A stretch of 64,000 nucleotides of DNA from Amborella trichopoda (GCF_000471905.2 NW_006494916.1:1531538-1595537), one strand, 5' to 3'; counted from the first letter of the stretch, positions 47,094 to 59,860 are shown. Numbers and translations: made by a program. The notes: generated by a model from the letters alone, not told the origin.

Positions 47094-48567
47094 CGCAATA
47101 TAAAATTTACTGGCGAATATCACCCGACAAATTAACAGCATTTAAGAGAGAGAAATAAAAATCCAGTAGGTAATCACAAGAATAAAGAACAAAACACTCG
47201 GATTCGAGTATTCCGACACGGGCCCATAAGCAAAGGAGAAAAGAAAACACCTCTCTCTCTCTCTCTCTCTCTACACAATCTCAAAGATCACATTTTTTTT
47301 TATTCATAAAATTCAATCTCTATTACATGGTCCGTGCCTCCTTTTATACATTTAAAACTCCGTTCTCCTGTTACTCTGAAAAGATAATCTCTAATATATC
47401 TGCTTACTAAAAACAAATATGATAATTAGCCAAAATAAATCTATCTCTAGATTCTTTCCATATTCTTCCATCGAACTTTCTAAAAGATAACTACAACTCC
47501 CAACTTCATCCTTTCCACCTAAGTGACTCATTTCAACCCAACACAAAAAGATAACACCCTTTTTAACATAGAAAACAAAATATATTTCCTAAAAACTAAA
47601 GTTAAACACCTTGTACTCGCAACTAATACAAGAGATAAACTTTCCTATACTAAATAAACAATAACTTCTTATATGCAAAACGTGACCCCCTAGCACAAAT
47701 CTACCGAGCTCAATCTTAGGAAGCTAAACCACTAAAAGATTTACTAGGACTAAAAATATAACGATTTTAAGAAGCAAACATCTAGATTGACTTGCCAAAA
47801 TAAAATATGGACACATCCTTAAAATATACAACTTTTATAAAAAAAACCCTACTAATCATATTTCTAAAATTTTATCCTAATAAATAGAAATAGAAATTCT
47901 AAAAAATCTCTAAAAATAAAATTAATAAAAATTAAAATTATAATTTGTAGACACCAAATTTTTATGTGTCATTCTCCCATTGTCGGAGAAAACTTGTCTT
48001 CGAGTTTTAATATAACTTGTCATCGAGTTTTAAAATGTGATAGAATCAAATTTTCGTCTCATCCTTCTTCAACTCGATCTTCAACTCGAACATTACAAAC
48101 ACAATCCTATGACTTGTGGGTTACTGCTTTGATCAAGGCATAACAATTGTGTATAGAAACTGAAAAACCCTCGAAGAAATGGTCGTTCTATGAAACTGAG
48201 AAACCTTTGTGGAAAAGGTCATTGTCTGTCGATTATTCAGCCACATGCACTTTCTAACATTGCTCGAACTTCACCTTGGGGCACATCATTAATACATTGG
48301 TTATTTCGTCATACATCTCCATGTGCTCGATTTCCTCTACGATCATGTCAATATTTAATTTTCCTATCGATGAAAGCGGCAGTTTTCCGTAGAGAGAGAG
48401 TAGCCCTTCATGGGTGTTGTTTATTCTCTTGAGTTTGTGGTCCATGCCGGAATACTTGTATCCGCACGTTTTTGTTCTTTCTTCTTGTGGTTTTCTTCAC
48501 GATTTTATTTCTGTCTCTTAAATGAAGTTATTTTTACTTGTGTTTTTTGCCGGTAAATTTTATATTG
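47094..48567. mobile_element. TIR element inserted in the upstream region of gene B
   Basis: Ends are inverted: GCAATATAAAATTTACTGGC at the left and GCCGGTAAATTTTATATTGC at the right. The flanks CCTTGTG and ACTTGTA may be a worn target duplication. The gene A upstream region is the empty site. The interior (47985-48065) has GTCGGAGAAAACTTGTCTTCG, reminiscent of LTR-element leaders. A (CT)n tract is at 47250-47271. No transposase is recognisable. Confidence 0.6.
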
Positions 48568-48897
48568 CATCACTTGTAACCACAAATTCTATTTTTCATT
48601 AAGGTATTTGTCGAATAGTTGCGATTGACCTTGTCATTTTAAATGAAGTGCATTCTCCTTGAAGTTTCTTCTTAATCGTCATTTTAGGTCTAAAATCATC
48701 AACCATTAGGGACAATAATTTTTCCCCTAAACCGTACATGAAGAGATGGTCGGAATGGCATGATCCCCAAATTTGTTTGCCATTGCAGTATTTCATTGAT
48801 AACATAAAATCGTGTAATTTTCCTATAAATTGGTGTGATATTCACTAAATGTTCCGTACAGAAGCTCTCTGCAGGTTCTCAAGAAGCGATCTCTTGG
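48568..48897 (+). promoter_or_regulatory. Proximal promoter block and leader exon of gene B
   Basis: This is homologous to 30218-30554, with TTCCTATAAATTGGTGTGAT (TATA core near 48824-48831) and a leader exon ending CTCTTGG|GTACG. Confidence 0.6.
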
Positions 48898-49006
48898 GTA
48901 CGTTGTTTGAATCTTATTAATTTATATGATTTTCAACTTGTTCACAGCTTATCTATCGTTTTTCAGAAACTAATTTGCTATATCCTATTGCTAACTACAT
49001 GCACAG
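48898..49006 (+). other. Predicted 5' UTR intron of gene B
   Basis: This is 109 bp, beginning GTACGTTGTTTGAATC and ending CTACATGCACAG, as in gene A. Confidence 0.6.
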
Positions 49007-49024
49007 TTAAGCTGAAGCAAAAGA

Positions 49025-49475
49025 ATGAAGATTTTGTGGATATGTCTCCAGGCCTTTCAGTTAAGCTCAGTACTTTCGACGACTAATGCCAATGGAAAAT
49101 GGCTGGAGGAAAACCCCCTAGAGAAGAATCACAAACAACATGAGACCTGCAATGCTGTCAATGATGCAAGAGGAAGACAACAATGCTGTCAATGATGCAA
49201 GAGGAAGACAACTACTTGATAGCAAATCTGTCGAACAGGCAAGTAAAGTACAAGAAAAATCAGCCTTCAATCTTCCAAATGATCAAGGAAATAGCAATGA
49301 AAGTAACCAACCTAACTATATTAGTGGAGCTGCCGTTGACGAAGGCAATGACAATGGAGACACAGTGGAAAATGATCCATACAATCATTATCGTGGTTCG
49401 ACCATCGATAATCATCACCAAGTTACTATTGATGATTTTCGAAGAATGAACCCTGACCTAAGGTCCCATCCCTAG
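49025..49475 (+). pseudogene. Gene B: IDNHH secreted peptide precursor broken by a 31-bp duplication
   Basis: The frame from the ATG at 49025 gives a signal peptide (M-K-I-L-W-I-C-L-Q-A-F..., ending T-N-A) and runs 56 codons to a TGA at 49193-49195. The rest of the protein lies in the next frame (49140-49475): N-A-V-N-D-A-R-G-R-Q-L-L-D, then the acidic spacer, then S-T-I-D-N-H-H-Q-V-T-I-D-D-F-R-R and a tail ending R-S-H-P. Two 31-bp copies starting CAATGCTGTCAATGATGCAA explain the frame change; gene A has one copy. The two halves otherwise align with gene A along their length. Unless the duplication is an assembly error or a downstream start is used without a signal peptide, the locus is a recent pseudogene. 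Confidence 0.75.
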
Positions 49476-49855
49476 GACAACAAAGCTAAAGCACAGAACT
49501 TAAAATTTGTGCAAACATATAAATTCCGTAGCCTTCTCCATGGATCATATGTGTGTTTTAATACATATTTTCTCATGTGAGTGAGTTGGCAGTGAACTAG
49601 GTTTGAACAAAAGCATGCCCAAGTGCAAGAAAGCCTTTCCTTTGGAAGTAGTCTGCTTTTTTAGCATTTTTGTCCCGAGCAATAATGGAATTTGGGCATT
49701 CGCTTCCAATAAAGTATGTAATGTACATGTAAGGTGTGCGAGATGGTTCGACGTTTTAGGGTGAAATTTATTTATTTTCTTCTCCTTTGGATATCTACGA
49801 GTAGGATATGTTTTGGCTCTCATGTTCCAAAACATGACACAGCTAATTGTCTATG
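49476..49855 (+). other. 3' flank T1 of gene B
   Basis: This is homologous to 31103-31545. It retains CCCAAGTGCAAGAAAGCC and CAATAAAG (about 49706). Homology breaks at about 49855, where repeat R1 copy 3 begins. Confidence 0.6.
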
Positions 49856-51640
49856 TGTTCAGAGAGAAGGAAAGGTCGCAGGAGTGATGAAGAAAGGCAA
49901 TTAAGAGGCAATTAAGAGATTTTGAGATTCGTAGTACAAGTAGAGGTCAGATCGGGACATGATCTAGTAATAACTATTTAACAGACTCGATCGTACAAGA
50001 ATGGACATGGCAAAGATGAATCTAACTCTGATACCACGTTAAGAGTTTCAAGTTTCTATAAATGGACTCTCAGTGTCCATTAATTTGTATAAATATACAA
50101 GTTTTTCTTATACAGGTGAATAACATATGACAAAAATTGATATAAATCATAGACACTTAAGCTACATCTAAAACAACATATGATATACCTTCCATTCCCA
50201 TTCGAACTGATTAGTCAATTATATATACTTTCCTTAATACAAAAGACATTATCCAATGGTTGATTTAATAAGGTAACATGTCTCTAGCCTTGCTTGAAAT
50301 CACTAGATTTGTTTTCTTTTGTTTTTCATCAGATCTGCTACTTGTCATTGTTGTTTTGCTTCCTTGCCATAAGAAGTCACACACTTTTATCATCAACATC
50401 ATCATTAGAGCATTTTTTCAACTAATTGACACAAATCCTCATCTGTCATTTTGCTCTATGATGGGCCATACCTTTAGTGGGGGCACAAGTCCCCATATAT
50501 TTTCTTATTATTTCAAATCATGTCTTTTTGGGTCCACTTTTTTTCCTTTTTGGCTTTCCAATTGAACTGATGCACACCTCAGGTGCTATACTCACTAGTG
50601 TTCCGTTAGTATAGTCACCCACCTATATCAAAAATTAAAATATCAAATATATAACTTGTCTATACTCACTAGTGTTCTATGTAACATTTAAGGGATAGTA
50701 TACTATAAGACCATATATCTTTGTTTCAAGGACGTCACAATTGCTATTGCCATTAGATGTGAGATTTTTTTTTAACTTAGAGTCTAGTCAATGACCTATT
50801 CACCACCACCCCCTATTCACCACCACCCAATTTAAAATCCGACAGACAGGAACGATCGTGACCTTGTACTAAAAATAAATATTCTTTTCTTATACTTTTC
50901 CACCATTTACTTCCATTTCCTTTCCACTGGAACTTAGCTTTAAATGACAAAGTCATCGTTCCTTTTCTAGGTTAATGAAAATGGGAAACAAAGGAGATTA
51001 TAGGGGTAGACCGGTAAAAGGAAAATTTTCTAACAGTTTATTATTAATGAAATTATTATTAACGATATTTGATAATAAATGTACCATCCAAACTGGGCAT
51101 AGAAGTTCTGTACTTTTCAACTTTTGTAGGCCATCCATCCATACATAACGAAGAACAAATAAAAATGTGACTTTTTAATTTCTCACCTTTCTAATTTTTT
51201 TTCTTCAAACTTTCCGAAATTGTCTCCTACACTTTTCGCAGCTCTTAACAGTCTAATCTAAATGCTTATGTTTTGAAAATCACTTTCATTTTCTTAGATA
51301 AATCCGATGATGAAGTTGCCAAACAAAAAATCTCCTTAAAAATCTCTTCGTTTATCCTAGCATGAATAAAGGGTTTTGTTCTACACCACTTGGTGGTGTA
51401 TACCCCTCAATATTTATGGAGATATAGATACTCTTGAATTGTAATACAAAATTTTTCAAGTAGGGGTATTTTTAGTGATTTAGAAGGATAGAATGGATAT
51501 TTCTATAAAAAAATAGTGGCATTCTATTAGTAGTTAAAAACAATAAATGCATCTTATGGGTGGTGTTATTGTCTACTATTGTTAATAAATGTTTTTTTTT
51601 CTATCAGTAATTTCTACTTTACCTTGACTAATTACTTAAA

Positions 51641-52031
51641 GGGAAAAGTTTATATAAGGTTGCAACATTAAAATGTAGAACTACGGATGTACCTAAAAAA
51701 TCCATCGGTAAATGTTATTTTAATGTTAAAAAACCTTCTAATGAATCATCTCGACATAGAGATGCATGACTATGAAAAAGAAAGGTTTTTGAGTCCTAGA
51801 AATGGTGCATCTTACAACACATTATCTAGACTGTCCATTTTCAAGATCATATGTTTATAGATCTATTTGATTTTAATCATTTTTGGAGTTTAAAATTTTA
51901 TTAATAGATTTGAAGCTAGATTTTGAGATAATCTCAAGAATATTTTACATCAAAATTATATGCTATGATAAACTTTAAAGGTGCACCTTAAATGGATTGT
52001 TTAAGGTTGCAACCTTATGGAAACCGCACCC
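51641..52031. mobile_element. Mutator-like MITE, copy 6 (type copy, 9-bp TSD)
   Basis: This is 391 bp. Terminal inverted repeats pair GTTTATATAAGGTTGCAACA with AGGTTGCAACCTTATGGAAA. A perfect 9-bp target duplication TTACTTAAA flanks it (51632-51640 and 52032-52040). The 9-bp duplication and about 30-bp TIRs point to the Mutator superfamily. It encodes nothing. Confidence 0.9.
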
Positions 52032-53128
52032 TTACTTAAAATACCTCTAGACAAAATGTTACTACACTATAGGATAAAGGTATCGAAGTGTCCAAAAATA
52101 TTGGGGACTTTAAGGGTATACACCACCAAGTGGTGTAACCTAACAAAAACCATAAGTAAAAGATTATTAAGAATCAATACGATTTCAAAAATTAATTATT
52201 ATATGGAAAGGGCTTTCTTTTACGGATTTGGCATGTTAAAATAGGAACTGTGGAAAAAATTAATTTCTATCGTAGTATTCGGCTCAATCTTATCAGATTC
52301 GCTTCACTTTCAACCAAGATCGAAACGAATTGAAGCTGTGGTGCATCCTCTTAGGCATGCTTCGGCTCGCTATGGATTTTGCTCTTTGACTGAAACATAG
52401 AATTGTCGTTTTTAATTATTGTTTATTCTGGAATATTTTATTTAAAAAATTTGTATTATTATATATCAGTACTTTATTTACATTACTTCAAAAAAAAAAT
52501 TTGACGCCTTCTTTCTAATCGATCGAATTTGACGCCTTCCTTCGAATCGATCGAAGCACCGAATTGCTATGTTTTTTTGACCATACCAAAAAAAAGGCCC
52601 CAAAAGAGAATCTGACAGCATTTATTTGGCTCATTCGAAAAAGAAATACACAACAATAAATTAGAAAATGCTGGAGAAGAAATTTAAACTGCCATAACAA
52701 GTAATAATGAATGCATGAAAAGTTAAATCGAATAGGAAGTATCATCTTTTCAATTAAATTTTTTAGAAATTACCTTACAATCTAATCATTTATCAAGTTC
52801 ATTGTGCAACACGTGCCACATACTAATGGTACAATATGTCAATAGTGCTTATAAAATCCGTAAAGACTTCCTCCTCAAAAAAACAGAAGAAAAGTGGTGC
52901 AGCCCTTGCTCCTAGAAAGGAGAGATCAGAGATAGAGTTCACAACAATACTTGATGATCGCACTAGTCCATCAATCAAGAATGAAACTTCCTCAATCACT
53001 ATGAACGAAGGAAAAGAACTAAGGGGCCTTCTAGCCTAACCACACTTCTCCGAATAGGACAGCGACAATACCTTGTTGGGAAAATCACTTTTACACGGAG
53101 TAGGAGAAAAGAAAATTCATTTTATTAA

Positions 53129-53474
53129 GAAAAAAATTTATATAAAGTCGCAACATTAAAATGTAGGATTAATGTGCATCTCAAAAATCCATCATAAAAG
53201 GTTGTTCGGATGTTGGAAAACCCTTTAATTGATCATCTCGATATCGAGATGTATAAAATATGAAAATAAATAACATTTTGAGTCCTAAAAAATTGTATCT
53301 TGCGACACATAATATAGACAATCCATTTTCAAGATTTTCAAGTGTTTATAGATATAATTCATTTAAACTATTTTTGAAGTAAAATTTTTTAAAACTAGAG
53401 ATGAAAATTGATTCCCATTTGGGATGCACCTTAATTTGATTTTTCAGGGTTACAACCATATACAAACCACATCC
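53129..53474. mobile_element. Mutator-like MITE, copy 7, with in-window empty sites
   Basis: This is about 346 bp of the same family (AAATTTATATAAAGTCGCAA at the left, ATACAAACCACATCC at the right). Flanks TTTATTAA and TTTAATTAA fit a worn target duplication. The homologous unfilled sites read TTTATTAATCATA at 28591 and at 44575. Confidence 0.8.
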
Positions 53475-54165
53475 TTTAATTAATCATATAACATTGCTCA
53501 AGTTAGAGTTAAAAAGGAAATTTATATAGAGTTCAATATGTCTTGTAATGAGTAGTTATTATTGCAAATGGGTAAAGGCTGTTCTCAATCAATTGGATGA
53601 ACTATTTAAAAAAATGTGCGATAAGGGTTCAATCAAGTAAGTGAATTGACTCAATTGCCTTTTAAGTAGGAGAGGAATATTCATATTACAATTTCCTATG
53701 CACTAAGTCCACATGCATTCACCCTTCAAGAAGCCAAGATCTCATATTCCAAGTTCCCATTACTGCAGCCAAATTCCCGTATATAAGAACTAGACGATAT
53801 TGATTGTTTTACTCATGGAAACTCAAAACAACATTGTCTGCATGAGAAATTTGGCCTTCCTATATTATTCCAGACTTCAAACTATATTAATCCCTTAATA
53901 ACAAATTACAAAAGGATAACTTTAACAATTAAAACAAGTCCAACACATCCATTCCTCAATTAAAAAAAAAAAAAAAAAAAGCAAAAGGAGAGTCCAACGA
54001 ATTCTTAGATGCCATTTGCATCAATAAGACAATTTCTCACTGTTACCTTTTTGTGGAGGAGAAAAATAAAAGTTTAAAAAATGGGTAAAATTGAGCGTAT
54101 CACATCAGATAACTTCCACTATCACAAAATTCCCAATAATTAACAGAATTGTAGCACTTGGTCAT

Positions 54166-55390
54166 TGTTACATGTGTGAAAACAAATCACACCTGTGAGA
54201 GTTTTATTTGGCTTTTCTCTCTTTTATTTGGGCCATTGGATTGCATCTAATCCAATGGTTGTGGTGTTTTAGGAGCTTTACTCTTTTAAAAGGATGGAAA
54301 CCCTTTTGTTTAGATAGACAAAGAGAAATAAAAATATAGAAAGATTGGGCTGCAATTGAGTTTTCTCTTGAGGGCTTAGTATGCTCTATTTTAAATAGGG
54401 AAAGTGAGAAAAAGACTTGAACTCCATTATGGGTTTGCTGTGTGCCATGTTTTAGTGAGAGAAAGTGTTAAAGAGAACCTATTTTTTGTGCCTTGTCTTT
54501 GGGCTCTGTTTAGAGTGAAAAATGGCTACTGGAAATTGATACTTTGAGTTCAATTTCACTTTGAAATCTTTCCAAATCAATAAGTAAAGTCTCGCACCAT
54601 TCTCCCATGGATGTAGGTCACGATTTGTGACCAAACCATGTTAAATCTTTGTGCTATGTGAATTGAATGTTGGATTTTTCATTCCATGTTCTTGCTTTGA
54701 TATTTTGTAATTTTCATTGCTTGTTTATATTGATATGAATATACAATAGCTGTGAATATTATGAACCCTTGCTGATTATTCAGCAATCGATCCCAATAAC
54801 TGATACTAGAGCGTAGGGTTTGTTATTCATTGTATCTGTGAAGAAAGCGGTTTTTTGCTGTTGTGGTTATTTATTGTATTTTTTCTTGAAAATGAAAAGG
54901 GCAATGGAATTTGAAAAATTAAATCAAAATAATTGGCCAATATAGAAAATGATGATAGATGATTATCTTGTTGAAAAATAATTGGATCGGCCACTTCGAG
55001 GTAAGGAGGCCATGCTTGTTGGATGGAAGATTGGGAATGGGATGTTCTTGATCAAAAATGTTTGGCAGCTATTAGACCATGTAGTTCGCCATCAATTTTA
55101 TTTGATGTCTGTCAATGTAAAACATCTGCAGAGCTTTGACAATCTTTAGAACAATCTTTTGAGAAACCATCAGGTGCAAATAAAATGCATGCGATGAAAA
55201 AATTATCTATTTTGAAAATAAAAGGAAGTGCTACAATTAGGTCACATGTGAGTGAATTTAATTCAATTTCTGCACAATTGAGGTCTTTGAAAGTGAATTT
55301 GGATAAAAAATTGCTATGTTTGCTTTTGCTGAGTTCTTTGCCTGCTAGTTGGGATACGTTGGTTACTACCACTGTGACTAATACGATGGG
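54166..55390 (+). mobile_element. Truncated copia element: 5' LTR plus gag
   Basis: An LTR-like stretch starts TGTTACATGTGTG at 54166 and ends near 54800, followed by TGATACTAGAGCG, a worn Met-tRNA primer site. Gag follows: M-K-R-A-M-E-F-E-K-L-N-Q-N-N-W, then in 55185-55390 M-H-A-M-K-K-L, S-H-V-S-E-F-N-S-I-S-A-Q-L and L-L-S-S-L-P-A-S-W-D-T-L. The element stops abruptly in a (TA)n run at 55392-55410, where the gene-family unit X starts; pol and the 3' LTR are absent. Confidence 0.75.
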
Positions 55391-55399
55391 TTATATATA

Positions 55400-56150
55400 T
55401 ATATATATAATTTTATTTTTATTTTTCTTCCTTCTCCTTTTGGATTTCTACAAGTAAGACATGTCTGGGCTCTCACGTTCCTTCGTTTTTTGGCAAGAAA
55501 CAACCAAGACATGACCCAACTAATTGGCTATGAGAGAGTGAAAGCTAAAGACATGGATTTCAGTACAAAAAGTTCTTAGTCTTTAATTATGGAAGCTTTG
55601 GATGCTTATCCATCCCTTTATGTACTTTTGTTTATGCTACACTATAGGTTTTTATATTATGCTACACTTCAGATGGGTTGCACGTTGCCCACATGGATCT
55701 AGTCCTCTATGAAAAAATAATTAAAGAGAAAATCCTTTATGAAAAAAGAGAAAAAGAAAAAGTGGAGAAGTATCTCACGTTGCAGACATTCTGCGTGCAT
55801 TTAAATGTTGTAATATAAATTAATTCTAGCTTGCTTAACCTACCATATTCCATATGAATATGATCTCTCCTTTTTTGCATTTTTTTTTTTCTGAAATGAT
55901 CACTTGTTGTCTTTCGCTTTTTGTCTGTGTATATCTCCAGGAAAGTGTGCCGTCATTGGAGTTCCTGCATTTTCTCTTTGCCCCCCTCGCGCTCACCATT
56001 TCCCTCTATCTCTTAGAACGTATGTGTCTTGCTATGTGTTAGTAGAAAGAAGTCTTTTTTTACTTCTCATGTTAAGTTGGGACCCGTGAGAACCAAACTT
56101 TTAGAATGTCTCAAAGAGATTTGCAAGAGTATAATATTTGGTCTAAAAAG
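55400..56150. repeat. Unit X: T1 end and T2 duplication block without a gene
   Basis: This is homologous to 31430-32150 (TTTGGGCTCTGATGTTCCTT-like, CTAATTGGCTATGAGAGAG, CATATTCCATATGAATATGA). The promoter and coding part that should precede it are replaced by the truncated copia. Confidence 0.7.
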
Positions 56151-56184
56151 GGTGACAATCTTAAACTTTCCTTCAACTCATCCT

Positions 56185-57322
56185 TGTAGGGTTCTCGAGA
56201 ATCCCTAGCTTGCGGAATCGAGAGTCTCAAATACTAGGATCCCACCCAAGATCGTGTACATGATTGGTTAATGAGAAGTAGATGAATACAACTATAAATC
56301 GAGTATAAAAAATAAAGAAAATATAAAAAACACACAACCACAACAAACAATTTACGTGATTTACCCCGTAGGGCTACATCCACGGCCTCGGCAACTAGAA
56401 ATTCACTATCACAATGAAGATTACAGCTTTGGGATACAAGAGATAATACATTTCTCTAAATATCGGTAAAAGACCATTACCGATATTCCCTTCTAAACCC
56501 ATTCTCCCCATCGAGCAACACTGTCAATCAATACCTTCTTTCCCATCGCAATACCGCTACCGGAAAGATAACCTCGAGAACAATTAAGAGACTTTCTCTC
56601 TGTAGAAGTGGAAGCCTTAGCCAACCCAAAACTCATGGGTATACCGCCTTTCTCTTGGGGGCCATGTCTCTTTCTTGGAGACCCATCTGCATATTGGAAT
56701 ACCATCTCTCTCCTCAAATCATGTATCCATTAAACTCCATCATTCATCATTTTCTTAATGCATGCCTTAGCCCCGTACACACTTTGTGTTCTGATACCAA
56801 TTGTAGGGCTCTCGAGAGCCCCTATCTTGCGGAACTGGGAATTTCGAATGCCGGGATCCCACCCAAGGTCATGCGCATGATTGGCTAAATGCGAAGTAGA
56901 TGAAAACAACTATAAATCGCGTGTAAGAAATAAAAAAAATATAAAAAGTACACAACCACAATACATGAGTTACGTGGTTCACCCCGTAGGGCTACATCCA
57001 TGGCCTTGACAACTAGAAATCCACTTTCACAATGAAAATTACAGTTTTGGGTTACAAGACGTAATACTTATATGTAAATATCGGTAAAAGACCATCCATA
57101 ATCTTCCCTACTAAACCCGCTCTCTCCATCGAGCAATACCGTCGATCAATACCTTCTTCCCACCGCAATATGGCTACCGGAAAGATGACTTTGAGAACAA
57201 TTGAGAGACTTTCTCTTTCTAAAGGTGGAAGCCTTAACCAACCCAAAACTCATGGGAATCCCGCCTCTATCTCGAAGGGCATGTTTCTATCTCATGGAGA
57301 CCCATATCCATATTAGAGATCA
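56185..57322 (-). mobile_element. TRIM-type miniature LTR retrotransposon
   Basis: LTRs 56185-56704 (520 bp) and 56802-57322 (521 bp) both start TGTAGGG on the plus strand and flank an interior of only 97 bp. That interior has a minus-strand TTGGTATCAGAAC primer site directly at the 5' LTR (56789-56801) and a GAGGAGAGAGATGG purine tract at the other end. The LTRs share ACCCCGTAGGGCTACATCCA. No target duplication is visible. Reading frames inside are not genes. Confidence 0.85.
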
Positions 57323-57719
57323 ATTTCCATAACCCCTAAAGAGGTGACTTTCAAAAGATGGGTATTATGTCTTCTTTCACTTTCATATAAAGATATCACT
57401 TTCTTGGTTCTTAAGAAAGACAATTTTTACTTATCATAATACCTTTAATTTTTATAAGAAAATATGTTTATGGTGATTTGGTTGTTATCAAATCTAACAG
57501 TCCCAAACCCAAGTATGGGAGGTGGATTGTGTTAGATAAGCAGCTAACGTAAAATTTTGGTAAAAATTTTCTTTCCATCTAGCATTAATCAACCTTAGGC
57601 GTGGGAAAAATGAATCTTGCTTAAAAAGAGAACTATAAAATGTAATGGTTTCCATGTAAATCCTTTTAATCAAAATAGTTTATGATATTTGTCAAAAAAA
57701 CAAAAAAACTATAAAAATA
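57323..57719. other. No gene recognised
   Basis: The sequence is A+T-rich between the TRIM and block T3, with no homology I can see to the other units. Confidence 0.4.
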
Positions 57720-58690
57720 AGGAGCAACTCAATACCTAACATCTTTGGTTAAACATAGACAGCGAATGTTGGGTCCTAGTGCCCTATTCCATACTTCTCA
57801 AATTCAATTTTAGAACAAGTTATACAATATTTTCCAACTTATCCAATTCTTAAAACTCATTCCCCAAAACTTGTTTTATTTTTATTGTAATAAATGAAAT
57901 ATAGATTCCAAAAACCTAATCTATCATCCATTGAATCATGGATTTGACGATGCCTCGAACACGATAATAAGAATTTTATCTTATGGTTAAATAGCCTAGT
58001 TCACCAAATGAAAATATTATTGCATGGGCGTGGCAGAAAAGAATCAAGCTCTTGGATAGAAGTATCAAAGCATTCAACACCGACCAACCTTGCTGAACAC
58101 TGTCACACGTGCCAGTGTAAATGTATGACCCATAATTTGTCTTTAAATGACCACTTAATTCAACAAAGGACCCGGTTTCCATGCGGCCAAACTTGCATAT
58201 GTAGAAACGCGGGCGTCTTAACAAATCTATTTTTGAGTTGGATTTTAGAACTTAATTTTTAAGGATATGTAATCTCTAACATGGAGATCATGAATATGAA
58301 AAAATAAATAATTTTAAAAACTAAAAATAACAATTCTAGTTAGAAAATATTTAGACCTTTAGTTTTCATTGTTTTTAGATGAAACACCTACTTGCATCCA
58401 TCTTTAAGATGAATGCTTTACACTTTCGTGACCATATATGTAGAAATGTAGTCCAACCCGTATGAAACAATTTTCCTTCAACAAATTCAACTTCTTTGAT
58501 AATGAAAATTCAAGACTATTCTCATCTTTGAACATCTTTTCTATTGAATTTTTTTTTGTCATTCTATTTGTTAAATACGTAATGTAATGGCATCATAATA
58601 TGGAAAATTCCCTATTGATAAAGTAAGAAAATATCAATATATTTTAATATAATTGGCTTTTTTAGGGAGGAAAAATGTGGCGCAGCTGAA
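57720..58690. repeat. Unit X: T3 block and spacer
   Basis: 57770-58160 matches 32245-32690 (GAATGTTGGGTCCTAGTGCC against GGATGTTGGGTCTTAATGCC), and 58540-58690 matches 32735-33075 minus the G+C-rich insertion. It contains no gene. Confidence 0.65.
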
Positions 58691-59860
58691 AAATCACTGG
58701 CAGCCAATAATCAGCAATACAGTTATGTTTTTAGAGAGAAACAAAAGGCGGATAAGAAATCAACAAGAAGAAGCACGAATGTAGGGTTCAGACCTCCTCA
58801 TGCACCATCAAAAGTAAACCAGAGTCACAATTATTCTTTTTTTCTCTATATCAAACCCTTCCTTTTTATTCAAATAAAAAAGCCCTCTCTCTTTTATAAT
58901 TGATGTTATTTTTTTTTTGGGTAGATCAATGGGAATAACAACCCCTACCCATTTTTCCATATAGATAAGGGAGTTAGCTTTTAATAGTGTCAGTAGGTGG
59001 TGTTGGCGGGATTAGAAACTACAATGTGTTAATTATGTATGGGAGTGTTACCACTACAACCCAACCCTTTCCTAATTGATGTTATTTCCTATTGATATAC
59101 TTACAACTTGCTTTCTAAAACTCCTTACAAAAATGAAGTCCAATATTTCTACATTAACCCAAAAAATGGATTTCATATCACGTGAACCACACTACCGGGA
59201 TAAGGTAATCTGATTTTTGTTAGTGTCAATTTATATGAAGATTACCAATGATGGCCTTTTTTGATAAGTGGAATGACCACTTTTTGAGTTCTACAAGTGC
59301 CTAAACATGTAAGATAATCCCTTTCACACGGTGCTCTCTTCTGGTGGATCTGGACTCGAAGACTCTCCTGTTGTGCTCCGCCCACACAAACCAAATAGTA
59401 GAAAAAAAATGGAAAATAAGATATCACGGAGTTCATGAGATTTGAACCTGAACACCAACCACCATCTAAGTAACTCAAGCATAGAAATACCAAGAACAAA
59501 CCATTTCCACACTCCAAACTAATGATCTCCATACTCCATGTGAAAAAGCACATTGAAATACAAGGCGGAAGAGGTTATCATCATGGTTGTTACATAAAGG
59601 GCATGCAGAAAAAGAAAACAAACTTCCCTAAAAAAAAATGGACTACATCTTCCTTAAAGATTGTGTTGCAGGAAAAATAAACCTACTCTTTTAGCCTAAA
59701 CACATTATACTAAAAAACGAAGAAATTTACTCAAAACTAGTTTCTAACAGGAAACCCTAATAAATAATAAAAATACACCCACAAAAAAAAAAAAACTAAT
59801 TAAGTCTCTAAAAAATTAAGAAAAAAAATACCGAATCCATCCAACTCTGATATTTTTTTT
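58691..59860. other. Unidentified insertion relative to the gene A unit; no gene
   Basis: About 1.17 kb lies between two segments that adjoin in the A unit (at about 33075-33085). I see no protein domain, LTR or clear terminal repeat. A minus frame at 59242-59553 has hydrophobic stretches but no recognisable family. Confidence 0.4.

Larger units (their letters stand above)
49856..54165. repeat. Composite repeat R1, copy 3
   Basis: The segment includes a PBS/LTR-like part (CTCTGATACCACGTT near 50013; LTR-like to about 50240), an RTE LINE fragment (about 50390-50640) and the non-coding R1 body, interrupted by MITEs at 51641-52031 and 53129-53474. It contains no gene. Confidence 0.65.

Noticed and set aside
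54841..55457. Host gene encoding a 90-residue protein at 55185-55457
   Set aside because: The sequence matches copia Gag and is contiguous with an LTR and primer-binding site.
56493..57246. Minus-strand frames of 64-74 residues
   Set aside because: They lie entirely in the two LTRs of the TRIM element and correspond to each other.
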